Source: Sparassis latifolia (lineage: Eukaryota; Basidiomycota; Agaricomycetes; Polyporales; Sparassidaceae). From it: a DNA stretch of 64,000 nucleotides. Location: NCBI GenBank assembly GCA_018466975.1, contig CM031558.1, positions 372,001 through 436,000 on the forward strand, read 5' to 3'. Under the pieces are notes generated by a model. The model was not told where the DNA came from. It did not search any database and saw only the letters and a program-made list of their open reading frames with translations. The position numbers were made by a program, and so were the translations under genes. This document shows, piece after piece, positions 36,209 through 44,525 of the stretch (the stretch's first letter is position 1; each line of letters starts with the position of its first letter).

Positions 36209-37466
36209 ATGGCACCCACTCTCCCACTCTTCCGCAGGCGCGTTAGGAAATCCGACAACATGTCGAAAGAATCACTGTTTGCAACCATCCGGGATGATCT
36301 CCTGGCAGCCTTGCTTGAGTACATCGGAACGACTGTCTTTCTCCTCCTCGCGTTTGGTGGGATCCAGGCGGCGCAGGGGGAGACCTTCTCGAGCCAAAAC
36401 CCGTCCAACATTGACCATGTCATGTATATCGCGTTGTCCATGGGCTTCAGTTTACTAGTCTCTGCATGGCTCTTCTTCCGAGTCACTGGCGGCCTCTTCA
36501 ACCCGAACGTTAGCTTGGCCTTGCTTTTGACGGGTATCATTGGACCCGTACGCTTCGTGCTGTACTGTATCGCGCAACTTATCGGCGGCATCACCGCTGC
36601 TGCGCTCGTTCTCGCTCTCACACCAGGACCTCTCGCCTCGAAGTTCGTCATGATCTCTCCACGCCGTGTGCTGCCAGTCTCATAATTGTGTTTATAGCAC
36701 GTTCCTACAAGAGGGTATCAACGTCGCTCAAGGCGTATTCATCGAGATGTTTATCACGTCCTTCCTTGTTATCGCCGTGCTCATGCTCGCCGCCGAGAAG
36801 CACAACGCAACGCCCTTCGCTCCTGTGAGTACTACTAGTAGTGTTTCCGGTCGCTGATATCGTGCCTGATGCGTGGCCAACAGGTGGGCATCGGCCTGAC
36901 GCTATTCGCTTGTCATTTGTGAGTATGATGTACGCGAAGCAAGTATTGGCCTTCTCTCATTGACGTCATCGCCAGGTGGGCAGTCTATTACACTGGCGCC
37001 GGCATGAACACAGCACGGTCATTTGGCCCCGCCGTAGTGACTGGCTTCCCGTACAGTAAGCACTGGGTGGTAGGTCTTTACCTAGCCCCGCGTTCAATGC
37101 CTGCTTCTGACCGCGTTCTTAGTACTGGGTTGGCCCTTTTTTGGGCTCGCTCCTCGGCGCCTCCTTCTACATAACCCTCAAGCAGTACGTATCCCATCCT
37201 ATCTATCTGTCGTGATTGTGCTCACCTCTCCTCCGCGCAGCTACCGCTACTGGAAGCTCAACCCGAATCAGGACGTCGTCGACCCGCATGAATCCCCGCA
37301 AGATCCGCTCGAGAATGCGAAGACGCTCATGCAGCGCTCGGTGTCTAGGGCCAACGGCAACGACTCGCCGCAAGAAAGAAGGGAATTGCGTGTCCACGCC
37401 GACGTTAGTGAAAATGTTGCGTCCGCCGGGGGATCCAGGCAGCGAGATATTGGCAGTCCCGTATGA
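36209..37466 (+). CDS. Aquaporin/aquaglyceroporin-like channel
   Basis: Six-helix MIP channel in the plasma membrane. Start ATG at 36209 lies in ACCATGG context; an in-frame ATG at 36146 is possible. The first half-helix carries GGLFNPNVSLALLL, so the canonical NPA is NPN; the second carries GMNTARSFGPAVV, so NPA is NTA. These fungal substitutions are known in aquaporins of basidiomycetes and change pore lining. Helices: LLEYIGTTVFLLLAFG, YIALSMGFSLLVSAWLF, FVLYCIAQLIGGITAAALV, GVFIEMFITSFLVIAVLML, WAVYYTG and YWVGPFLGSLLGASFYI. The hydrophilic C-terminus (YRYWKLNPNQDVV onward) is long. Five introns, one only 50-60 nt from its neighbour around a 36-nt exon (VGIGLTLFACHL). Confidence 0.87.
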
Positions 37467-37845
37467 TTCCCTCCGCGCTACGGTGAATGCTGTTGTGTGC
37501 GCAGTGAGCACAGTCCGTATCAACACCGTTAGGATGTACGAGGACGTTTACCTTTACTTTGGACAGGCGTAGGGATGAAGAAGTACTCGACAGTATGTTC
37601 ACGTATTGTCATAGGTGTACCGTGTGCGAGGTTGTCTATAGCAAATACGTCTGTCTCCTACTTCACGCACATCGATCAGGGTTCGCCCGCCTATAAATCC
37701 GACAGACAAAAAGTTTGCAGAAGCTGTTTCCACAGACATAGATCCAGGATAACGTTGCATTAATATAAGGTACTACTACAGGGAGCCCGAATGGAAGTTG
37801 CAACATCCATCGAGCGCAGCGAACGAGTACGTAGAGAGAACTCAC
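37467..37845. other. Interval between aquaporin and snoRNA host gene
   Basis: Convergent region: 3' untranslated sequence of the aquaporin and the unresolved 3' end of the minus-strand snoRNA host transcript. A D-box-like TCAG at 37676 (plus-strand reading) is present but a convincing C box is not. No coding frame supported. Confidence 0.4.
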
Positions 37846-37916
37846 CGACACAAATCATTGAGATCTGGAAGTAACATATCGTCAGTAAATCAACACTGCG
37901 CAAAATGTAGAATGGA

Positions 37917-38002
37917 GGGTTCAGAAAGTTTTAGTGCAATCAATGCCGAAGCTCAGAAACAGCTTCTAGTTGATTAAATTTTTACTGGATCTCATCGCGA
38001 CA
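37917..38002 (-). ncRNA. Candidate box C/D snoRNA, probable LSU guide
   Basis: In host intron 5. C box CGATGA (37998-37992 region), D' CTGA (37956-37953), D CTGA (37924-37921). The plus strand beside D' (37958-37974, AACAGCTTCTAGTTGAT) differs at one base from the LSU rRNA string AACAGCCUCUAGUUGAU as I recall it from yeast. The D-side guide is unassigned. Confidence 0.6.
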
Positions 38003-38142
38003 TGTGAAAGAGGTAACAACAACAACGAAGAACGAAGGTACTCACCATGGCAACACTTTAGACCACGTCTACAACTTCGGAGTTCTGTGGATTAGAGGAG
38101 TCAGTCCATGAGTTGATGACGACCAATACTGAACAAACGTTG

Positions 38143-38236
38143 AAGATCAGAAGGGGTTGCCCGAATTTAATTGAGCTGTGGCGGGCACTTTCGGCAGTTA
38201 TAATACGAAGACCGTCGTGTAAAAAACATCACGCGA
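38143..38236 (-). ncRNA. Candidate box C/D snoRNA, target unassigned
   Basis: In host intron 4. C box GTGATGT (38232-38226) and D box CTGA (38150-38147) sit at the same distances from the splice sites as in sister introns. The sequence beside D (38151 on, AAGGGGTTGCCCGAA on the plus strand) matches no rRNA segment I can recall. Call based on boxes and position. Confidence 0.55.
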
Positions 38237-38369
38237 GATAGGAAACAACAAAGGTAAGGACACTCACGTCGCCAGATTCATGTGTCATCTCGCTCAAGGC
38301 CGAAAGAGACGTACGAGAGATAATCTAACAGGAAGAAATTAGCTGAAGTTCAGGAGCGTGCACAGTATG

Positions 38370-38467
38370 AGACTCAGGTTTTAAAAAAAACAGCCTTGGA
38401 ATTGTCGTCAACTCAAGCGTACGTATACACGAGATCAGGCGGTAACTCCATTTGTAACATCACCGCG
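38370..38467 (-). ncRNA. Box C/D snoRNA, probable SSU guide (snR77-like)
   Basis: In host intron 3. C box GTGATGT (38463-38457), D' CTGA (38438-38435), D CTGA (38377-38374). The plus strand beside D' (38440 on, GCGGTAACTCCA) pairs with SSU rRNA GCGGUAAUUCCA with one G-U wobble; the D+5 base is the U of GCGGU, which I recall as the snR77 target. The D-side guide is A/T-rich and unassigned. Confidence 0.65.
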
Positions 38468-38595
38468 AACAAAAAGGGTCCTGCAAACTCACCTAGCAGT
38501 CCAATCAAACTAGAGCAAAGCCTGCGAAATGATCTAACAATACACACAAATCAGCAATCACGTCGAGGCGACCGCAATAAAAGAGTCCGGACAAC

Positions 38596-38691
38596 AGTAT
38601 CAGTGGATTGACAGATGCAAGGTAAAAGCATCGAGCCGATTGCATCGACTCTCAGATACTCTAGTTTGAATGACTTTGACTCATCATTCTG
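38596..38691 (-). ncRNA. Box C/D snoRNA with two guides (snR78/U52-like and snR55/U33-like)
   Basis: In host intron 2. C box ATGATGA (38687-38681), D' box CTGA (38655-38652), D box CTGA (38603-38600). The plus strand beside D' (38658-38669, ACTCTAGTTTGA) equals LSU rRNA in the GACUCUAGUUUGAC segment; the D+5 base is the U of GACU. The plus strand beside D (38605-38616, GGATTGACAGAT) equals SSU rRNA; the D+5 base is the first U of GGAUUG. I recall these as yeast Um2421 (snR78) and Um1269 (snR55). Two 12-nt perfect rRNA matches at the right spacing make this the strongest member. Confidence 0.85.
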
Positions 38692-38843
38692 GCCGAACCA
38701 GACAACACAACGCGAGGATCAAGCGAACAAAACTCACCAGTCCAGTAACCACCAACTTCATTATCACTCTTCCGCCGCCATGTACGCCCAGAGGAGGCTC
38801 TGCACGAGGAGAAATCAGTTTGTGAAAGGAGAACACGCTAAAA

Positions 38844-38941
38844 CCGATCAGTGTAACTATGACAAAAATCTCTGCACATCGCATCCATGCCTTGGTAATT
38901 GGCGAGGACGCTCGAGGTAAACGTATAACTTCATCGCGTCG
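38844..38941 (-). ncRNA. Box C/D snoRNA, LSU guide (snR13/U15-like)
   Basis: In host intron 1. C box CGATGA (38937-38931 region, minus) and D box CTGA (38851-38848). The plus strand next to the D box, 38853-38863, reads GTAACTATGAC, identical to a universally conserved LSU rRNA segment, so the snoRNA has an 11-nt antisense element. By the D+5 rule it would direct 2'-O-methylation of the second A of GUAAC, the region I recall as the snR13 (yeast) or U15 (human) target. Terminal stem not assessed. Confidence 0.75.
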
Positions 38942-39106
38942 ACGAAAGGCAGACGAATGCGTGCGACTCACATTTGTCCTCGATGAACCTCGACAACAAA
39001 TACCGTCAAATGTCGACCACGGGCTAGGTGCAAATTTCAGCTTTTCAGGTCGCGAGTTTAGGGCAGGTTCGCGCGGTGAGCGCGCGGCCCGCTTGCCCGA
39101 AACGCG

Positions 39107-40452
39107 ATGTTCAGTCTCCATCGTCTTCTCCTCAGCCAACTCAAGAGGTTAGCGACGCTTCAGGCTCAGAAATACATGAGCGCACTGCTACTGTCATTTG
39201 GGCCCCGCACGGCGAATATTTGCAGGAGTCGAGCGTTGCAGAGGGCCTTTCTCAGCCGGCAGGCAGGTCAACCGGTTCACCTCCGTTATGACAAGCTTGC
39301 CCCAGAAGATGGGATGGAGAGTGGCTGCCCATTGGTGATTCTCCATGGTCTGTTGTACGTGCAAGATTACTAGCGCTGGATAGAGCGCTGACTGGAGAGT
39401 TCGGTCAGCGGCACGAAGCGGAACTGGCTGTCTTTGTCTAAAGCGTTTATGAAAGACTTGCACAGATCTATCTATTCATTAGTAAGTGGTCCGTAGCATT
39501 AAGTACCGCGTAACGGATGTGTTTAATCTTGCTAAAGGATCTACGAAACCATGGATCGTCCCCACATGCTGCACCCATGACTTATGCACATATGGCGGAG
39601 GACGTGGTGCAATTCTGCAAAGAACACTCGCTCTCTCGGGTATCCCTTCTTGGCCATTCAATGTAGGTGTGTTTTTCTGCATGTGTCGTCGGATGGTGGA
39701 GATCTGACACGTTCAGGGGAGGAAAAGTAGCTATGACAGTTGCACTCGGTTCTAATACTCCCCCAGACCTACTTGAGCAACTGATCGTCGCCGACATCGC
39801 GCCTTCGAAAGGAGACCTCTCCCCGACGTTCAGAAATTATGTCAAAGCCATGCAGATCATCGAAGAGCGCAAAGTGACCTCTCGTAGAGAGGCGCAAGAC
39901 ATCCTCTCGGATTATGAGCAGGTCCTTACTTGTGAGTATTTCTCAAAAGTCCGATGCTGATGTGTGCACAGGACCCAATGATACGGGCTTTCCTGTTGGC
40001 GAACTTGATTGAGTCGCACGGAGTGATGAAGTTCCGGATACCTCTCGACATCATCGGCCCAAATATATCGGAACTTGGCTCCTTCCCGTATGAGCCAGGC
40101 GAGAGACAATGGAATGGTCCCACATTATTCGTCAAAGGGAACCAGAGCAAGTTAGTCTGCAAATTATCCACCCCCCTCGTCAGCGTTCTCACTGTTGACG
40201 AACAGATACATCAACAAGAACAACATTCCCCTTGCGAAGGAGTTCTTCCCTCGCATGGTGCTCAAGACGCTAGATGCTGGTCATTGGGGTGCGTTGACAT
40301 ATATCTTCTCGGCCTTCACCACTCACCGCTCTCCATAGTTCACGCAGAGAAGTAAGACGTCGTACGCACCATGCATCCATACTGACCATGACTATAGGCC
40401 AAACGAATTTAAGGAGCTCGTCACCGACTTCATCAAGAACGTGCGAGGATAG
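39107..40452 (+). CDS. Mitochondrial alpha/beta hydrolase, ABHD11/Imo32-like
   Basis: Start ATG at 39107; the first 40 residues (MFSLHRLLLSQLKRLATLQ) are basic and amphipathic, suiting mitochondrial import. Exons are separated by short introns at about 39348-39400, 39480-39535, 39663-39717, 39930-39969, 40150-40205, 40290-40338 and 40348-40396. Fold motifs: VILHGL (oxyanion loop), GTKRNWLSLSKAF, LDLRNHGSSPH, then the nucleophile elbow GHSMGGKVAM split by an intron, and late DAGHW carrying the catalytic His. Human ABHD11 protects the lipoylated 2-oxoglutarate dehydrogenase and yeast Imo32 is its mitochondrial homolog; that role is inferred here by family. It is divergent from the snoRNA host gene. 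Confidence 0.85.
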
Positions 40453-40733
40453 AGATTTAGATGTGAAGTATATGCAATACACTAATCAACTAATAACCGA
40501 AAGAAGCAGGTGATACGATACATATTCCCTCCATGACCAAGGTTAAGCAGCGGGCAAGAGAAATCAATACATGCAAGTAATGTGAGACCCAACAGCTTCA
40601 GTATGATGTCCGGGTGACAACCCGGACAGGTGAAGATGTCGGCGCGTCGAGGAAGTGTCGTTAGCGTCAAGTCGAGTGTCGTGCAGGGTAACGCCGGGGT
40701 TAATATGCTGTCGTCGTTGGTCCGGGGGGACGG

Positions 40734-42598
40734 TTATAGGGCGTGTGCGTCCGCGTGGTCATTCTCGGAATCCTCTGCCGACGCATGGCTCTCTGTCACA
40801 GGCACCGAATCCCTGCACTCCTCCAAGAGCGAGATGAGGTTCTCGATGGACCGCGACATGCGGTGTTCCCGCGGCTCGACGAACTCATCAAAGTCCTCAC
40901 CCTCCCACTCCTCAAACCCGTCTTCCAGCGATCCAGCAGGCAGTGAAAACGTCGACTCAGAGGAGCTGGCGGAGCGCTCCAGCACGGGCAGCACGGTGCT
41001 GTCGCTGAGCGTGACGTTCGCCGCGTCGTGTTCCCTGTCTGCGGGCTGCGCGTCCCCGCCGATGACCCCCAGCTGGTCGAGGAGCGAGACGATGTCATCT
41101 AACTGTCGTGACCGCCTGTTCTCCGCAGCTTCTGATGCATCGTGTACGGCGTCATCGGCAACGGTCGCTACGGTTTCTTCCTCCTTCTCCTTGGAATGTG
41201 CTTCCTGCAAGGGACTACTGCTGGGAGGCTCTTCCTCAATCGCTTGAGAAGATGTTTCCGGAGTGGCCATCGAAGACACAGTCAGTACTTCCGGAACAGG
41301 AGAGGTAATTGCGTGCGTCACAGATTCAAAGGCAGGCAGCAACGTCGACGGCGTATGATGAGGAGCGGTGTCGCTAAGAGATGCCCTGGCCAGCTGGGGG
41401 AATACGACTGAGTAACGATAGCGCGGGGCGCCAATGGGCAAAGTCCGAGTGCCCAGAGCAAGATAGGAGCTACCTCCCACGTCTGGAGCGCCCCACATAG
41501 GCTCAAGCGCCGGGGGAAGCGGTAGCACAGCGTCGTCGCCAGTCAGCCTGCCAGCGTAGGTCTGCGAGATGTCTGCAATGAAGGTCGTGCGTGCGGGACG
41601 GAACGACGGTGAGCGCGCCTTCGAGAGCCCGCGGGGTGACGGGGTGGCGTAGACGGAGAGGTCGTAGAGATTCGGGTGCGGGAGGACCATGTCGGCGAGA
41701 TCGACGGGCCCGCAGTCTCCGAAGAACGAGTCGCCGGACATGCAGAAAGGGTCGACGTCCATGTCGAAGGGGCGCTGCTCGGGCAGGGTGTCAGTGCTGA
41801 CATTGGTCGACGGCCTGATGAGAGTGACGAGCTTTGAGGCGAATGCGGAGGCCTTGTCAGGTGTGCCGGGCGACGACGAGAGGAGCTTCGAGAACGAATG
41901 CGTCAGCCCGGTTGGTAGCACGTGAGACAGGTCTTTGTAAGGGGGGGTTGAGGGGACTTCCAAGTGTCGTATAATGAATCGGGGGCTGCTCAAGACAAAA
42001 TCATCAGAAGTCGCGAACGGAGGTGGTTCAGGGAAAGCAGCCAGTGTGTCAGCGAAGGTGGGCGTTTTCGGGGGAGAGGAAGAGGCCGCAGAGATAGTCG
42101 ACAAATCGGCGATGTCAAGATGCAAGCTAGGAGAACGTGGTGTAGCCGGGGCTGGGGCTGGGAATCTGGAAGCTCGGTCAATAGCAGCAACAGACGAGAG
42201 AGCAGACAAGTGCCAATATTGCGGTGTAGTCAAGTCGGCCAGAGAGACGCACTTCGGTATTGCAAAATTAATAGCAGGGGAGTGTGACGGTATAGCGACA
42301 GCATTTGTAGGCATGTTCTCGATTGCAGCTACGCGCAGCGGTAAACAGACAAAATGAGAAAGAACGAGGAAAACTCACGGGAAGAATTCAGTTCGGCTGG
42401 TAAGTCGTCTGTGATATGAGTGAGGTTGTTGGCACAATCTTCTGGAACGACCGCGGGTATATCATTTCTTGCATGAGGGGAAGCGATGCCAAGTTCGAGA
42501 TCGGGTTCAACAGACGAAGTGTGGCGGCATGTCAGGAGAGACCACAGGTGGAGGAAAAATTGGTACACCTTGGTCAGCGCGACACCGATGAGCGACAT
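40734..42598 (-). CDS. Membrane-anchored, disordered acidic protein of unknown function
   Basis: Two exons, 42598-42379 and 42328-40734, joined in phase by a 50-nt intron, giving 604 residues. The ATG at 42598 lies in CCGCCATGT context; the frame continues upstream (to 42733 and slightly beyond) with only one other ATG at 42661. The N-terminus (MSLIGVALTKVYQFFLHLW) is hydrophobic and could be a signal anchor. The rest is Ser/Pro-rich, with conserved-looking patches SFFGDCGPVDLADMVLPHP and APRYRYSVVFPQL. The C-terminal 120 residues are strongly acidic with an amphipathic helix (RRSRQLDDIVSLLDQLGV) repeated later as HRMSRSIENLISLLEECRD. No family recognised. It converges with the ABHD11-like gene. 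Confidence 0.65.
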
Positions 42599-43004
42599 GG
42601 CGGGTCGAAGGAGGTAAACGAGGTAACAATAGAAACAACCGCCATTTATGACTATGTGCATCAGGTCAGCCCTTCCAGAACGAGTGGCGTTAAGTGTTAG
42701 CCCCAGAAGACACCCCGCACCGACCAGCAGCAAACATATGAATGGTTCAAAATGCAGTTTGCAAAGTGAATATTGGCCGAAAAGAAAAGGTCAATACTCA
42801 AGACTGCATGCCAGTGGAACGATGATGTCGCATTGTCGGATAGTGAACATGAGTGCTCCGGACGGGCCCGAGGAGCAGTCGCCCCTCACACCCTGCAAAC
42901 GGCAGCTAGTCGTGAAATGAATTTGATCGTAGCAACAGTCCGAGTTGTTCGAGGAGGGAACGGCATATGTCTATAATGGTGTAGGTCAATACGACGTAGT
43001 CTAG
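42599..43004. other. Upstream region of the minus-strand gene at 40734-42598
   Basis: Holds the probable 5' untranslated region of the acidic protein gene. The open frame reaching 42733 is part of that leader or an alternative N-terminus. No other gene seen. Confidence 0.4.
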
Positions 43005-43543
43005 GATCATTATCCGGGAGCCCACTGAGAAGTCCCCCGTGGGAGTTTTTGAGCTACGTGCCAGACACCGGAAGGAACGGCTGCGTCATCGGCACTGAAC
43101 TATAATTCCCAAAAGGCGTCCAAGTCGGTGGCAGCAAGATCGCAAGGATGCCAATGTCGCGTCTACTCGCTTCGTTCGTGAACTTATGCATGTATGCTAT
43201 GCAGCTGCAATCCATGTTATTTTCTATGTCTATCATACCTGCAGCTGAACCCTTTTCAGAGTGGCTTTGATGTACTGATCACTCCGTGACAAGAATGCAA
43301 GCTAGGGGATCTGGGAAAGACTGAAGGATAGGTTGAGAACACATCTGTACATTGGAAAATACAGCGACGTCGCCATGGGCATCGTCTGCAGGTGGATCGA
43401 TCGCGCCATGAGAGCTCTTTGCACTTCGCGCCTGTGGCTGCACCCGACTTGAGCGTTGAAGATTCGTGCGTCGAATTGCCGTCGGCATCATTCAAAGTCC
43501 GGTTTCCCACGGGGGACTTCTCAGCGGGTCATCGATAATGATC
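43005..43543. mobile_element. MITE-like element with terminal inverted repeats
   Basis: A 539-bp segment bounded by inverted repeats. Left repeat 43005-43044 and right repeat 43505-43543 share a perfect outer 10 bases (GATCATTATC versus its complement) and an inner block of 24 bases with a single A/G difference (43021-43044 against 43528-43505), separated by a variable 5-6 bases. The interior has no transposase-like frame. This is the structure of a non-autonomous DNA transposon. No target-site duplication was identified outside the repeats. Confidence 0.7.
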
Positions 43544-44525
43544 TCAGCCTCTATTACAAAGGAACGACTGTCTTCCTCAGGGTAACTAGAGGCTGTATCT
43601 ATGAGCCTAAATACGACGAGGCGATCTTCCGGTTCATGTCAAATCTATAAATCCAAAAGAAATCGCAGATTTTGCCTGAAAATAAGTTCGCGTAGTTCGA
43701 CGTCTCTCAGATCGTGACGTTTTATGTCATAAGCGACAATGCTGCCTACCAAAATTTATACTCTCGACGTGTATACTACACGTTCCCCGCCATTCTTGCT
43801 ACCGGTCAAGTTTTCATTCTGACGAAGGAAAGAGTCGTTGTGGCTGAAAAGGATGGCTGTGACTGGACGCCCGGCGCAACGCAGATATCATCGGCCCACT
43901 CCGCGAACGACTCCACGGCCATGCAGACCACTGCGTAGGTACCGTTGACGATTCCAACTTCGTTTGGTAGAAAGTTTGCAAATGAAACTCACTTCTGAGC
44001 ACGCTCTTTGGCACGCCACGCTTCTCAAATCACCTGGCAAATTCTTCGCATTTTCTAGGCCTCGGACTGGGATGCGCAGGTTCCCAGGGCGGCAGCGTGC
44101 ACGACGATAGCACCTGAAATACCTTTACAAAGTCTTGCACACGTCTAAATCTGCATCAACCTATGGCATGCACCGAGTTGTCACCTCAAAAATCAGACTA
44201 TCACGGATCGCCCAGAACGGACAGAGACGATAACCGGAGACTGAGTGGCACAGTGGCGGCGTAACAAGGGCCGAGAAACACCCTGCCATCATGGATCCAG
44301 AGGGTCCGCACGGCCTTCTGACAGCGAACACGAGCCTGATAGTGCGTCCTTCCATTGCCTCGTGTTCACTTTGACTTGGAAAGGCAACTGGCTGTGCGAA
44401 CTCTCTTTGTCTTGCGTCAGGCCACAGGGAACGTCTCACGCGTGGACCCACAACGCTCATCCATAAAACCTCATCTTATCTTGCGTACCAATTATCCCCC
44501 ACCGGTTCAATCCCTCTGTCGAAGG
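43544..44525. other. Region upstream of giant gene 1, no supported gene
   Basis: Frames at 43714-43938 (plus) and 43814-44014 (minus) overlap and lack domain signal. The right part is promoter and leader of the gene starting at 44526; a short upstream ORF begins at the ATG near 44291 (MDPEGPHGLLT) and ends before the start. Confidence 0.35.

Larger units (their letters stand above)
37846..39080 (-). ncRNA. Noncoding host gene for intronic box C/D snoRNAs
   Basis: Minus-strand transcript inferred from six evenly spaced GTGAGT donors and matching AG acceptors. Introns: 38971-38800, 38737-38534, 38492-38325, 38267-38085, 38045-37865 (168-204 nt). Exons between them are 62, 41, 57, 39 and 19 nt and do not sustain a reading frame across junctions, so the spliced product is probably untranslated. 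Each of the five introns holds one C/D-type module with the C box 29-50 nt from the donor and the D box 47-65 nt from the acceptor, the geometry of intronic snoRNAs in animals and some fungi. The first exon overlaps or abuts the ABHD11-like gene on the other strand, so the two likely share a promoter. The 5' and 3' ends are estimates. Confidence 0.75.

Noticed and set aside
37676..37845. Sixth snoRNA in the interval after host exon 6
   Set aside because: A D-box-like CTGA is present but the only C-box-like string is poor and the spacing exceeds that of the other five modules.
38684..39139. 151-residue minus-strand open frame with a hydrophobic segment, a possible small membrane protein
   Set aside because: It runs through two GTGAGT donors and an embedded C/D module, and the downstream exons stop the frame; it is better explained as chance openness over the snoRNA host.
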